From NCBI GenBank assembly GCA_041060555.1, contig JBEUDS010000002.1: a stretch of 64,000 bases of DNA; one strand, given 5' to 3'. The DNA is from CAUJIW01 sp963205175 (lineage in GTDB: Bacteria; Pseudomonadota; Alphaproteobacteria; Sphingomonadales; Sphingomonadaceae). The notes beneath the pieces were generated by a model. The model ran no database searches. It saw only the letters and a list, made by a program, of their open reading frames with translations, and had not been told where the DNA came from. A program made the translations under genes and the position numbers. Below are positions 7,910 to 16,564 of the stretch, piece by piece (position 1 is the stretch's first letter; the number at the start of each line of letters is the position of its first letter).

Positions 7910-8311
7910 ATGGCTTCAGCCCAGCTTGCGGTGCAAAAGGCCGTGTATGACACGTTGCGCGCCGACCCCGGCCTGATGGCCGCCGTCACCGGCGTGTTCG
8001 ACCATGTGCCGGATGGCCAGCCGCTGCCTTACGTGCAGGTGGGCGAGAACCTGGTCAGCGACTGGTCGGCGAAGGATTTTACCGGTCGCGAGCATCGGCT
8101 GAGCGTGCATGTGTGGTCGCATTATCCTGGTCAGGCGCAAGCCAGGGCGCTGCTCGACCTGGTGGATGCCGCTCTTGAACATGCGCCGGCGCTGCTCGAC
8201 GGTCACCGGCTGGTCGGCCTGCGCTTTCTCGCCGCGCGGGTGCTGCGCGACGCCGACGGCGAGACCCACCACGGCATCGCCGACTATCGCGCCCGCACGG
8301 TGATGGACTGA
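7910..8311 (+). CDS. DUF3168 protein (GTA gp8-like, tail terminator family)
   Basis: 133 residues. Typical features are LAVQKAVYDTLRADPGLMAAV at the start, VFDHVPDGQPLPYVQVGEN, then HRLSVHVWSHYPGQAQARALLDLVDAAL. The family corresponds to tail terminator proteins capping the tail tube. GAGGAG lies 8 bp before the ATG. Its stop codon region is followed at once by the 29-bp tandem repeats. Confidence 0.9.
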   Translation: MASAQLAVQKAVYDTLRADPGLMAAVTGVFDHVPDGQPLPYVQVGENLVSDWSAKDFTGREHRLSVHVWSHYPGQAQARALLDLVDAALEHAPALLDGHRLVGLRFLAARVLRDADGETHHGIADYRARTVMD

Positions 8312-8314
8312 TGC

Positions 8315-8417
8315 GCGCTGAGCGCACGGTCCCTGAATCATGTGCGCTGAGCGCACGGTCCCTGAATCATGTGCGCTGAGCGCACGGTCCCTGAATCATG
8401 TGCGCTGAGCGCACGGT
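8315..8417 (+). repeat. 29-bp tandem palindromic repeats (3.5 copies)
   Basis: Full copies start at 8315, 8344 and 8373 with a 16-bp partial at 8402. Each holds the palindrome GCGCTGAGCGC (TGCGCTGAGCGCA in all but the first copy) and the string CCCTGAATCATG. The end of the upstream gene (GCACGGT..CTGATGCGCGCTG) aligns to the unit (GCACGGT..CTGAATCATGTGCGCTG), so the unit probably arose from the gene's stop region. The repeats lie between DUF3168 and the major tail gene. Confidence 0.92.
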
Positions 8418-8481
8418 TGTTGACTGACGGCAACCGGCGCCGCGACCCCCACGCACCAACCGCAACTGCGAGGAGTTTTCC

Positions 8482-8889
8482 ATGGCCATCGAAAAAGGCA
8501 GCGCGTTCCTGTTGAAAATCGGCGATGGCGGCGATCCGGTCGGCTACGCCACCATCGCCGGCCTGCGCACCACCCAGCTTGCCATCAACGCCGAGCCGGT
8601 GGTGATCACCCACAAGGGCTCCGGCGGCTGGCGCGAACTGCTGTCGGGCGCCGGCGTGCGCAGCCTGTCGATTTCCGGCGCCGGCGTGTTCACCGGCTCG
8701 CCCGCCGAGACGCGGCTGAAGCAGCAGGCGCTGGCGGGCACGCTCGACGATTTCGAGGCGGTGTTTGAAAGCGGCGAACGGGTGCGGGGCAAGTTCCTGG
8801 TGACGCGGCTCGACTATGCCGGCGACTTCAACGGCGAGCGGCAATATACGCTGGCGCTGGAATCCTCCGGCGCGGTGACGCTGCTGTGA
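8482..8889 (+). CDS. Phage major tail protein, TP901-1 family (GTA gp9-like)
   Basis: 135 residues, tail-tube subunit. Recognised by KGSAFLLKIGDGG, IAGLRTTQLAINAEPVVITHKGSGGWRELL and ISGAGVFTGSPAETRLKQQAL, ending RQYTLALESSGAVTL. GAGGAG lies 10 bp before the start. It overlaps the next gene by four bases (GTGA). Confidence 0.93.
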   Translation: MAIEKGSAFLLKIGDGGDPVGYATIAGLRTTQLAINAEPVVITHKGSGGWRELLSGAGVRSLSISGAGVFTGSPAETRLKQQALAGTLDDFEAVFESGERVRGKFLVTRLDYAGDFNGERQYTLALESSGAVTLL

Positions 8890-9218
8890 GCGCGCCGTCC
8901 GAGAGCATGGCGATCAACCCGCGTCGCGGCGAGGTGGCGCTCGACGTGGCGGGCGCGCGTTGGCGGCTGGTGCCGCGCTTTGCCGCGCTGGCGGCGGCCG
9001 AGGCCGAGCTGGGCTCGCTGTTCGCGCTGATCGAGCGGGCCAGTGCCGGCGAGCTGCGGCTGGTCGAGCTGGTGGCGCTGTTCTGGCACTGCCTCGATCC
9101 GCGCCCCGAGACATTGACGCGCGCGGCGTTCGCCGACGCGCTGGCGGCGGCCGGGCTGGCGCGGCTGACGCCGGCCTACAAGGCGCTGGCGCTGGCCATT
9201 CTCGGCGGCAGCGCGTGA
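8886..9218 (+). CDS. GTA gp10-like tail assembly chaperone
   Basis: 110 residues with a GTG start that overlaps the major tail stop. The GTA_gp10 family pattern is INPRRGEVALDVAGARWRLVPRFAALAAAEAELG, followed by an acidic helical tail. It is thought to chaperone the tape measure protein. The tight overlap on both sides supports coupled expression. Confidence 0.87.
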   Translation: MSAPSESMAINPRRGEVALDVAGARWRLVPRFAALAAAEAELGSLFALIERASAGELRLVELVALFWHCLDPRPETLTRAAFADALAAAGLARLTPAYKALALAILGGSA

Positions 9219-9415
9219 GCGGGGACTGGATCGCCACGGCACGGCAGCTGGCGCACGGGTGGCTCGGCTGGTCGCCCGCCCTGTTCTGGGCGGCGACGCC
9301 GGTGGACCTGCGCGCGGCGCTGGACGCCTGGGCGGCGGCGCATGGCCTCACGCCGCGCCAGCAGCCGCTCGACGGCGCGGCGCTGGCCGCGCTGATGGCC
9401 CGTCACCCGGACTGA
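9215..9415 (+). CDS. Small tail assembly chaperone (rcc01693 family)
   Basis: 66 residues, GTG start overlapping the gp10-like stop by four bases (GTGA). The family is defined by a short Trp-rich start, LGWSPALFWAATPVDLRAALDAW, and the end LAALMARHPD, all seen here. It is the second half of the split chaperone pair before the tape measure gene. The open frame extends upstream, but the overlap and family length fix this start. Confidence 0.87.
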   Translation: MSGDWIATARQLAHGWLGWSPALFWAATPVDLRAALDAWAAAHGLTPRQQPLDGAALAALMARHPD

Positions 9416-9436
9416 GGCCGGATTGAGGACAATGCC

Positions 9437-10006
9437 ATGACCGACATACTCGACACCCTGATCGTTCAGGTGCGCGCCGACACGCGCGCCTTCGCCAGTG
9501 ATGTGCGGACGCTCACCACCACCCTCGACGACGGCCTGGCGGCGGGCATGGAAGCCGCCGGCCGGCGGATGGAGGTCGCGCTCGACCGTTTCGTGCGCAC
9601 CGGCAAGTTCGGCTTCGAGGATCTCAAACGCGTCGCGCTGTCCGCGTTGGCCGACATCGCCAGCGCGCAGATCAGCAGTGCGCTCGGGCAACTGGGCGGA
9701 CTGGGCGGCGGGGGCGGCTGGGGCGGCATTTTCTCCACGGTGCTCAGCGCGGTCGGTTTGGCCGGGCGGGCGACCGGCGGGCCGGTGACCGGCGGGCGGG
9801 CCTATGTGGTGGGCGAGCGCGGACCGGAGCTGTTCGTGCCGACCGCCGCCGGGCGGGTCGAGACGCTGGCGGCGACACCGGCGGCACGGCCGGTTGCCAT
9901 CACCATCAACGTCGCGGCGCCGCAGGCTGCCACGCCGCAGCTGATGCAGCGGTCGGCAAACCAGGTGGCGCGCGCGGTGCGCCAGGCGCTGGCGCGGGCT
10001 GGCTAA
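9437..10006 (+). CDS. Very short phage tail tape measure protein (GTA gp11-like)
   Basis: 189 residues, comparable to GTA gp11 (about 220) and far below most siphophage tape measures. The N-terminal half is helical (VRADTRAFASDVRTLTTTLDDGLAAGMEAAGRRME), followed by FGFEDLKRVALSALADIASAQI and a Gly-rich hinge. Then comes the conserved GRATGGPVTGGRAYVVGERGPELFVPTAAGRV block, and a helical end. The short length implies a short tail, as in GTA particles. Confidence 0.9.
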   Translation: MTDILDTLIVQVRADTRAFASDVRTLTTTLDDGLAAGMEAAGRRMEVALDRFVRTGKFGFEDLKRVALSALADIASAQISSALGQLGGLGGGGGWGGIFSTVLSAVGLAGRATGGPVTGGRAYVVGERGPELFVPTAAGRVETLAATPAARPVAITINVAAPQAATPQLMQRSANQVARAVRQALARAG

Positions 10007-10021
10007 GGGGAGACACGGACC

Positions 10022-12367
10022 ATGGCCTATTGGCTGGCGGAGGAAGAGGACCGTATCGCCACCGACTGGATCAAGCGCTTCGATCCCCGCTTCTGGACGG
10101 TGAATTTTCCCCGCCCGGCGATGGCGGCGCTGACCACCCCGGCGGCGGACGCCCTGCGCGTCGATTGCCTGTTCTATCGCCGGCAGGATCTCGTCGGCCT
10201 GATCTGGGAGGCGCAGGACCAGCACGACCATCCGCTGCTGGCCTACGAGACATCGCGGGATTTTCGTGGTCTGACACTGAGCTTTCGCTGGCAGGCCAGC
10301 GGCGACCTCAAAGACCTCGATGCCCTGCACGGCGCGACGCTGACCATCGAGGGGCGCGACGCGGCGGGCAATCCGCGCACCTGGTATGTCCGGCTGTGGA
10401 ATTATGCCACCGGCACGCCGGACGACTGCACCGTCGCGCTGGATTTCGACGCGTTGGATGGCGGCTTCCTGTTGCCGGGCGAGGCCGACCCGGTGTGGGC
10501 CGGCGACATCGACCGGCTGTTTATCTCGCTGGTGCCGCCGGACTACGACGGCAGCGACGGTGTGCGCGCGGTGCCGGGCGAAGCGGTGGTGACGCTCTCC
10601 GACATCCGCTGCGACGGTGGCGGCGCGGTGCTGGCGATTGGGGACGCCATGGTGCCGCCGCACGAGCTGCGGCTGGCCAGCGGCTATGACGACAGTTACC
10701 AAATTGCGCCGGCCCGGCTGCTGCGCGGCGCGCTGCATCTGGGCTATCGCCGGCTGATCGATCATTATGTCGGCATGAGCCATTATTTCCGGCTCGGTTG
10801 GGACGCGCTGGCGGGGCGGTTCGTCGTCCTGTCCGATGGCGCGGCGCTCAACGGTCCGTGCGAACGCTGGCACAGCGATTTTCTCGCCCGCGCCACGGCG
10901 CTGGATTTCCAGCTCATCCTGTCGCTGTCGTTCGAGCTGTTCGCCGACCATGCGCCCGATGCCTGGATGCAGCGAGCCGGGGATGGCAGCCCGGCGCTGA
11001 CCGGCTGGTCGCCGCCCTCGACGCTGCTGTCGCCGTGCGTGGCGCCGGCGATGGCCTATCTGCGCGCCGTGGCGCTCGCCTTCACGGCGTTGCAGGCGAC
11101 GGCGGGCCAGCCGGTGTTTTTCCAGATCGGCGAGCCGTGGTGGTGGTCGGGGCTGGGCGACGCCCGCGCGCCGTGCCTCTACGACGCGGCGACGACGGCG
11201 CTGTATGTGGCCGAGACCGGCAACCCGGTGCCGGATGTGCTCCACGACGTCACCGACGCGCCGACGTCCGACCAGTGGGACTATATCGACTGGCTGGGCG
11301 GCAAGCTCGCCGCCGCGACGCTGGCGCTGCGCGATGCGGTGATGACGGCGCACAGCGCGGCGCGGGTGGCGCTGCTGGTCTACACGCCGCAGATCATCGA
11401 CACGGCGGCGCCGATGCTGGCCCGCCTCAATCTGCCGGGCGGCTGGGCCTGGCCCGCCTTCGACGTGCTGCAGCTGGAGGATTACGACCACGTCACCGCC
11501 GGCGCCTGGCATGCCCACACCACAGCGCTGACAACGGTGATCGCGGCGCTGGGTTATCCACCGACCGCCACCCATTATTTCGCCGGCTTCGTGCTGGCGG
11601 CGGCTGATCGCCCGCAGTGGCGGCTGATCGCCCGGGCGATCGACGCGGCGCGTGCGGGCGGCCTTGCGGAAACCTTCGTCTGGGCCTGGCCGCAGGTGGC
11701 GCGCGACGGCTTCACCTATTTCACCCTTGCAGCGGAGGACGACGTGGCGGGATTTCACGACGTGCTGTTTCCCCTTGACGTCGGCTTCGGCGCCAGCGGC
11801 GGGCCGGAATATGCGACCACGGTGGTCACCACCGCCAGCGGCTACGAGCAGCGCAACGTCAACTGGGCGCAGGCGCGCGCCCGCTACGACGCCGGGCTCG
11901 GCGTGCGCGGCGAGGCCGACCTTGCGGCGGTGCTGGCGTTTTTCCGCGCCCGCTACGGCCGGGCCTATGCCTTCCGCTTCCGCGACCCGCTCGATTGCAC
12001 CAGCGGCGTCGACGTCTCGCCGCACGATCAGGCGCTGGCCACGGGCGACGGCGCCACGGCGATCTTCCCGCTGGTCAAGGCCTATGGCGACGGGGCGGGC
12101 CTCGCGCGGCGGCGCATCACCCGGCCAGTCGCCGGCACGGTGCGGGTGGCCCTCGATGGCGTCGAGCAGCTGAGCGGCTGGGCGCTGGACGCGGCCACCG
12201 GGCAGATCGTGTTCGAGACGCCGCCGGGGCCGGGCGTGGCGGTGACGGCGGGTTTCGTGTTCGACGTGCCGGTGCGTTTCGCCGACGATGCGCTCAGCGT
12301 GTCGCTGGCGACCTGGCGGGCCGGCGAGCTGCCGTCGATCCCGCTTGTCGAGGTGCGCGAGGCATGA
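10022..12367 (+). CDS. Enlarged GTA gp12-like protein: N-terminal sheath/TIM-barrel-like region plus DUF2460
   Basis: 781 residues; GTA gp12 is normally ~210. Residues ~575-781 are DUF2460 (FPLDVGFGASGGPEYATTVVTTASGYEQRN, then FRARYGRAYAFRFRDPLD), the distal tail component. Residues 1-210 look like a beta-sandwich domain. Residues ~215-570 resemble a glycosidase-type TIM barrel (HLGYRRLIDHYVGMSHYF, LILSLSFELF, QIGEPWWW, VLQLEDYD, ETFVWAWPQV). Similar fusions occur in phages with non-contractile tail-sheath-like proteins. The stop overlaps the next start (ATGA). Confidence 0.78.
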   Translation: MAYWLAEEEDRIATDWIKRFDPRFWTVNFPRPAMAALTTPAADALRVDCLFYRRQDLVGLIWEAQDQHDHPLLAYETSRDFRGLTLSFRWQASGDLKDLDALHGATLTIEGRDAAGNPRTWYVRLWNYATGTPDDCTVALDFDALDGGFLLPGEADPVWAGDIDRLFISLVPPDYDGSDGVRAVPGEAVVTLSDIRCDGGGAVLAIGDAMVPPHELRLASGYDDSYQIAPARLLRGALHLGYRRLIDHYVGMSHYFRLGWDALAGRFVVLSDGAALNGPCERWHSDFLARATALDFQLILSLSFELFADHAPDAWMQRAGDGSPALTGWSPPSTLLSPCVAPAMAYLRAVALAFTALQATAGQPVFFQIGEPWWWSGLGDARAPCLYDAATTALYVAETGNPVPDVLHDVTDAPTSDQWDYIDWLGGKLAAATLALRDAVMTAHSAARVALLVYTPQIIDTAAPMLARLNLPGGWAWPAFDVLQLEDYDHVTAGAWHAHTTALTTVIAALGYPPTATHYFAGFVLAAADRPQWRLIARAIDAARAGGLAETFVWAWPQVARDGFTYFTLAAEDDVAGFHDVLFPLDVGFGASGGPEYATTVVTTASGYEQRNVNWAQARARYDAGLGVRGEADLAAVLAFFRARYGRAYAFRFRDPLDCTSGVDVSPHDQALATGDGATAIFPLVKAYGDGAGLARRRITRPVAGTVRVALDGVEQLSGWALDAATGQIVFETPPGPGVAVTAGFVFDVPVRFADDALSVSLATWRAGELPSIPLVEVREA

Positions 12368-13206
12368 GCCGCGCCGTGCCCGACAGCCTCGCCGCCCATC
12401 TGGGCGGGGAGGTGACGACGCTGGCCTTCCTGTGGACGCTGACCCGCCGCGACGGCGTGGTGCTGGGGTTCACCAGCCACGACGCCGACATTGTGCGCGC
12501 CGGTCAGCTCTATCGTTCTGCGCCGTCATTCGTGCCCTCGGCGATCCGCCAGAGCAGCGACTTTACCGCCGACGACTGGCAGGCCAGCGGCGTGCTGACC
12601 TCGGCGGCGATCACGGCGGCCGATCTTGCCGCCGGTCGCTACGATTTCGCCCGTGTGCGCATCACGCTGGTCGACTGGACCGATCCGGCGGGCGAGGGCG
12701 TGACTCTGGCGGTGGGGCAGCTGGGCGAGGTGCGCGCCGAGGACGCGGGTTTCACCGCCGAGCTGCGGTCGCTCGCCGACCGGCTGTCGACGACGGTGAC
12801 GGAACGCTATTCGCCGGAATGCCGGGCCGACCTCGGCGACCGGCGCTGCCGGGTCGACCTTGCCCGCCACACGGTGCGGGCGACGGTGACGGGGCTAGTG
12901 GATGCCCACCGCTTCACCGCCGGTGGACTGGCGGCCGTCCCCGACTGGTACGCCTATGGCCGGCTGCGCTGGCTTGACGGCGCCAATGGCGGGCTGGCGC
13001 AGGAAATCCGTGGCTCGGGCGCCGGCACGATCACGCTGCACGAACCGCCGCCGTCGCCGGTCCGGGTCGGTGACCGCTTCGAGGCGCGCGCCGGCTGCGA
13101 CCGGCGCTTCGCCACCTGCGGCGCGAAATTCGCCAACATCGTCAATTTTCGCGGCGAGCCGCATGTGCCGGGCACCGACTCGCTGCTCGACTATCCGGGA
13201 TTGTGA
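12364..13206 (+). CDS. DUF2163 tail hub protein (GTA gp13-like)
   Basis: 280 residues from the ATG overlapping the gp12-like stop. The N-terminal DUF2163 part includes TLAFLWTLTRRDGVVLGFTSHD. The C-terminal part has four cysteines, C-X7-C (YSPECRADLGDRRCRVDL) and C-X6-C (ARAGCDRRFATCGAKF), then NIVNFRGEPHVPGTDSL. In the structurally studied Rhodobacter GTA the hub carries an iron-sulfur cluster, and these cysteines are the likely ligands. It links the tail tube to the baseplate. Confidence 0.88.
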   Translation: MSRAVPDSLAAHLGGEVTTLAFLWTLTRRDGVVLGFTSHDADIVRAGQLYRSAPSFVPSAIRQSSDFTADDWQASGVLTSAAITAADLAAGRYDFARVRITLVDWTDPAGEGVTLAVGQLGEVRAEDAGFTAELRSLADRLSTTVTERYSPECRADLGDRRCRVDLARHTVRATVTGLVDAHRFTAGGLAAVPDWYAYGRLRWLDGANGGLAQEIRGSGAGTITLHEPPPSPVRVGDRFEARAGCDRRFATCGAKFANIVNFRGEPHVPGTDSLLDYPGL

Positions 13207-13207
13207 G

Positions 13208-13642
13208 ATGACCGCATCGGGAGACTCCGTCGTGGCGCTGGCGCGGGCCTGCCTTGGCACGCCGTTTCGCGCCCAGGGCCGGCTGCCCGGCGTCGGGCTC
13301 GATTGCGTCGGCCTGGTGGTCCATGTGGCGCGCGCACGCGGCCTGCGCGTTGACGATCGCGCCGACTATGCGCTCACCGGCGACCATGACCGGCTGGCCG
13401 GCGCGCTTTCGGGCGCCGGGCTGGCGCCGGTGGCGATCGCCGACATTACCGCCGGCGACGTGCTGCTGTTCCGGTTGGCCGGGGTGCAGTCGCACCTCGG
13501 CATCGCCAGCCGGACCGGCGACGGTGCGCCGGCGCTCATCCATGCCCACCTCGGCCTGCGCCGGGTGGTCGAGCATCGCCTCGACGACGACTGGCGGGCC
13601 GCCCTGGTGGCGGCGTGGCGTTTTCCGGTGCGGGAGGCCTGA
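13208..13642 (+). CDS. NlpC/P60-type cell-wall peptidase (GTA gp14-like)
   Basis: 144 residues starting one base after the hub stop. The catalytic Cys lies in GVGLDCVGLVVHVAR (residue ~33), the His in GVQSHLGIASR, and a polar residue in LIHAHLG. It is a tail-tip peptidase that opens peptidoglycan during DNA entry. Order (after DUF2163, before gp15) matches GTA clusters. Confidence 0.9.
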   Translation: MTASGDSVVALARACLGTPFRAQGRLPGVGLDCVGLVVHVARARGLRVDDRADYALTGDHDRLAGALSGAGLAPVAIADITAGDVLLFRLAGVQSHLGIASRTGDGAPALIHAHLGLRRVVEHRLDDDWRAALVAAWRFPVREA

Positions 13643-13645
13643 GCC

Positions 13646-15904
13646 ATGGCGACCCTGATCCTCAGCGCCATCGGTACGGCGGTGGCCGGGCCGGTGGGGG
13701 CCATCGTCGGCGCCGTCGCCGGCTCGATGGTCGACCGGGCGCTGTTCGCGCCGTCGCTGCGCCGTGAGGGCGCGCGGCTCGGCGACCTGTCGGTGCAGAG
13801 TTCGGCCTATGGCGCGGCGGTGCCGCTGGTCTATGGCCGGGCGCGGGTGGCCGGCAACGTCATCTGGTCGACCGGGCTGATCGAGAGCCGTCATGAAAGC
13901 CGGACGCGGGTCGGCGGCAAGGGCGGCGGCAGCGTGACCAACGTCACCTACAGCTATGCCGCGTCCTTCGCGGTGGCATTGAGCGCACGGCCGATCCTGG
14001 CGGTGCGGCGCGTCTGGGCCGATGGCAAGCTGATCCGCGACAGTGACGGTCATCTGACGGTGGGCGGACGGATGCGGCTGCATGGCGGCTCCGAGCGGCA
14101 GCCGCCGGACCCGCTGATGCAGGCGGCCCTGGGCCTGGCGATGACGCCGGCGCATCGCGGGCTGGCCTATGTGGTGTTCGAGCAGCTGGAGCTGGCCGAG
14201 TTCGCCAACCGCATTCCGGTGCTGACCTTCGAGGTGGTGGCCGACGATGGCCCGGCGCTGGCGCTGGGCGCGCTGCTGGCGGACCTTGGCGCGCGGGCGG
14301 GTGTCGGGCTCGACATCGCGGCGGTGACGGCCACGGCGACCGGCTTCGCGGTCGGCGCCGGGGCTACCCCGCGCGGCGTCGGCGAGGCCTTGCAGGCGCT
14401 GGCGCCGTTGCGGCTGGTCGATCGCCAGGGCGTGCCGACGCTGGCCGACACGCCGCCGGCGGCCGGCCGCGTGCTCGACGAGGATGGGCTGGGCGCGGCG
14501 CTGGAAGCCGGCGACCCTCCGGCGCGGCGGACCTGGACACGGCTGCCGGAAACGGCGCTGCCGCGCGAGATCAGTCTCGGCTATCTCGACCCGGCGCGCG
14601 ATTATCAGGCCGGCCTGCAACGGGCGCGGCGGCTGGCCACCGCCTCACGGCTGACCGAGCCGGCCGACTTGCCGGTGGTGCTCGCCGCGCCGGCCGCCAA
14701 GCAGGCCGCCGAGGGGCTGCTGGCGCGCCGCTGGTGCCAGCGCGAGCAGTGCCATGTTCAACTGCCGTGGGGGCTGGCGGCGGCGGGGTTGACGCTGGAG
14801 CCCGGCGACCGGGTGGCGTTCGCCAGCCAGCCGGCGCGGGACTGGCAGGTGGTCGAGACGACCATCGAGGCCGGTCGCGTGGCGCTGGCGCTGGTGCCGC
14901 TCACCGGTCTTGCGGGCGATGGCGTGACCGAGGCCGAGTCCGGCGTCGCCCCGACCCAGCCCGGCACACCGCATGGCCCGACCACCGTGCAGCTGCTTGA
15001 TCTGCCGCCCCTGTCGTCCGTGCCGGCGGACAGTCCGCGCCTGCATGTCGCCGCCGGCGGCGCGTCGACCGGCTGGCGGCGGGCCAGCATCCACGCCAGC
15101 AGCGATGGCGGCCTGAGCTACGTGCGTGTCGCCGATATCGCCGCCCGCACCATCATGGGCGTCACGACCACGGTGCTGCCGGCCGGCGCCACCGATCTGT
15201 GGGACCGGATGGCCAGCGTCGAGGTCGAACTGCTGGCGGCGGACATGGCGCTGGCGAGCGCGCCGCCGGCCTCGGTGCTGGCCGGCGCCAACCTGTGCCT
15301 GATCGGCCAGGAGCTGGTGCAGTTCACCACCGCCGAACAGCTGGATGTCGCGCGCTACCGGCTGTCCGGCCTGCTGCGCGGCCGGCGCGGTACCGAGGAT
15401 GCGATGGCGGGCCACCTCGCCGGCGAACGTTTCGTGCTGTTGGCCGATGCCGCGCTGGCGACGTTCGAGGGCAGCGCCACACTCGGTCAGACACTGCTGG
15501 TGAAGGCGCTCAGCCCGTATCAGAGCCTCGCCGAGGTCGCGCCGGTGGCGGCGACCATGGGCGCGCGTGCGTTGCGGCCGCTGTCGCCGGTGCGGCTGTC
15601 GGCGGTCCGGCTCGCCGGCGGCGACGTCGCGCTGGCCTGGGTGCGACGCAGCCGGCTCGGCTTCGACTGGGTCGATGGCGCCGACGCACCGCTGGCCGAG
15701 GAGAGTGAACTCTACGATGTCGCGGTGCTGGCGGGCGAGGCGGTGGTGCGCGCCTGGCGGGTCACGACTCCGGCACTGGTCTATGCGGCGGCCGAGCAGA
15801 TCGCCGACTTCGGTATCGCGCCGACGACACTGGATGTCCGGGTGGCGCAGGTGAGCGCGCGCGTTGGCGCGGGGGTGCCGGCGCGGCGGGTTCTCACGAT
15901 CTGA
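13646..15904 (+). CDS. Shortened GTA gp15-like tail host-interaction protein
   Basis: 752 residues, whereas GTA gp15 homologues are usually ~1300. The N-terminus is typical (ILSAIGTAVAGPVGAIVGAVAGSMVDRALF, YGRARVAGNVIWSTGLIE, SYAASFAVALSARPI), as is the C-terminal part (LCLIGQELVQFTTAE, YRLSGLLRGRRGTEDAMAGH, LAWVRRSRLGFDWVDG). Between MTPAHRGLAYVVFEQLELAEFANRIP and the tail_3-type region I see no TIM-barrel domain. A barrel-like region is present instead in the preceding gp12-like protein. It forms the central baseplate structure. Confidence 0.88.
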   Translation: MATLILSAIGTAVAGPVGAIVGAVAGSMVDRALFAPSLRREGARLGDLSVQSSAYGAAVPLVYGRARVAGNVIWSTGLIESRHESRTRVGGKGGGSVTNVTYSYAASFAVALSARPILAVRRVWADGKLIRDSDGHLTVGGRMRLHGGSERQPPDPLMQAALGLAMTPAHRGLAYVVFEQLELAEFANRIPVLTFEVVADDGPALALGALLADLGARAGVGLDIAAVTATATGFAVGAGATPRGVGEALQALAPLRLVDRQGVPTLADTPPAAGRVLDEDGLGAALEAGDPPARRTWTRLPETALPREISLGYLDPARDYQAGLQRARRLATASRLTEPADLPVVLAAPAAKQAAEGLLARRWCQREQCHVQLPWGLAAAGLTLEPGDRVAFASQPARDWQVVETTIEAGRVALALVPLTGLAGDGVTEAESGVAPTQPGTPHGPTTVQLLDLPPLSSVPADSPRLHVAAGGASTGWRRASIHASSDGGLSYVRVADIAARTIMGVTTTVLPAGATDLWDRMASVEVELLAADMALASAPPASVLAGANLCLIGQELVQFTTAEQLDVARYRLSGLLRGRRGTEDAMAGHLAGERFVLLADAALATFEGSATLGQTLLVKALSPYQSLAEVAPVAATMGARALRPLSPVRLSAVRLAGGDVALAWVRRSRLGFDWVDGADAPLAEESELYDVAVLAGEAVVRAWRVTTPALVYAAAEQIADFGIAPTTLDVRVAQVSARVGAGVPARRVLTI

Positions 15905-15914
15905 GAGGAGTGGA

Positions 15915-16421
15915 ATGATGAGCGGACAGACCGATCGGCATGGCCTGCCCCTGCTGGCGGCGGGGCAGGCGCAGAAGGAAGTCAGCCACAACGAGGCGCT
16001 GCTGGCCATTGATGGCCTGCTGCACGCCGCTGTCGAGGCTGTCGGACTGACCACGCCGCCGGTGGCGCCGGAGCCGGGGCAGGCGTGGATCGTCGGCGCC
16101 GGCGCGACCGGCGCCTGGGCCGGGCAGGACGGGGCACTCGCGCTGCATACGGTCGGCGGCTGGCGGTTTTTCGCCGCCCGCGCCGGGATGCTGGCCTGGC
16201 TGCCCGCGGAGAGTGTGTTCGTCCGGCATGACGGCAGTCAGTGGCTGGCGGGGGACTGGCCGGTGGCGCAACTGCGGGTGGATGGCCAGCGGGTGGTCGG
16301 CGCCCGGCGGCCGGCGATCACCGGGCCCGCCGGGGGCGGTGTCGTCGACACCCAGGCGCGCGATATTATCGAGGCGATACTTTCCGCGTTGCGCGCTCAT
16401 GGTTTGATCGACGCTGCCTGA
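15915..16421 (+). CDS. DUF2793 domain protein
   Basis: 168 residues; AGAGGAG precedes two adjacent ATGs (15915, 15918). The family core LPLLAAGQAQKEVSHNEALLAIDGLLHAAVEA is followed by a WIVGAGATGAWAGQDGALALHTVGGWRFFAARAGM strand block. A short C-terminal helix follows. DUF2793 proteins close many GTA and related clusters and are thought to be tail-fibre components. This is the last gene of the structural operon. Confidence 0.88.
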   Translation: MMSGQTDRHGLPLLAAGQAQKEVSHNEALLAIDGLLHAAVEAVGLTTPPVAPEPGQAWIVGAGATGAWAGQDGALALHTVGGWRFFAARAGMLAWLPAESVFVRHDGSQWLAGDWPVAQLRVDGQRVVGARRPAITGPAGGGVVDTQARDIIEAILSALRAHGLIDAA

Positions 16422-16564
16422 ATGGTGGATGAACAATCCCTCGACTGACGTATTCTTGCAACAGTCGCGGCATGAGTTAGGACTTGCTTGCCCTTTTCGA
16501 GTGCTCTACCTACGCGAGGTCGCTATTGTCCTGCGACTGTTCCATAAATCGAAAGGGGACATCC

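Noticed and set aside
9176..12025. 949-codon open frame on the minus strand
   Set aside because: It is entirely antisense to well-supported tail genes; its protein is Arg/His/Gly-rich low-complexity as expected for high-GC shadow frames. The same applies to long shadows at 2199-4322, 23245-24891, 27861-29942, 39476-41260 and 51916-54738.
1..16421. Complete inducible prophage
   Set aside because: No integrase, repressor, replication, lysis gene or attachment site is seen, the tape measure is GTA-sized, and a REP pair is embedded. A GTA-like or remnant cluster fits better, though the upstream part is outside the window.
16424..16564. Small RNA gene between DUF2793 and OmpA
   Set aside because: The inverted pair AACAGTCGC/GCGACTGTT is 64 bp apart with no terminator between it and the ompA start; more likely just leader structure or an operator.
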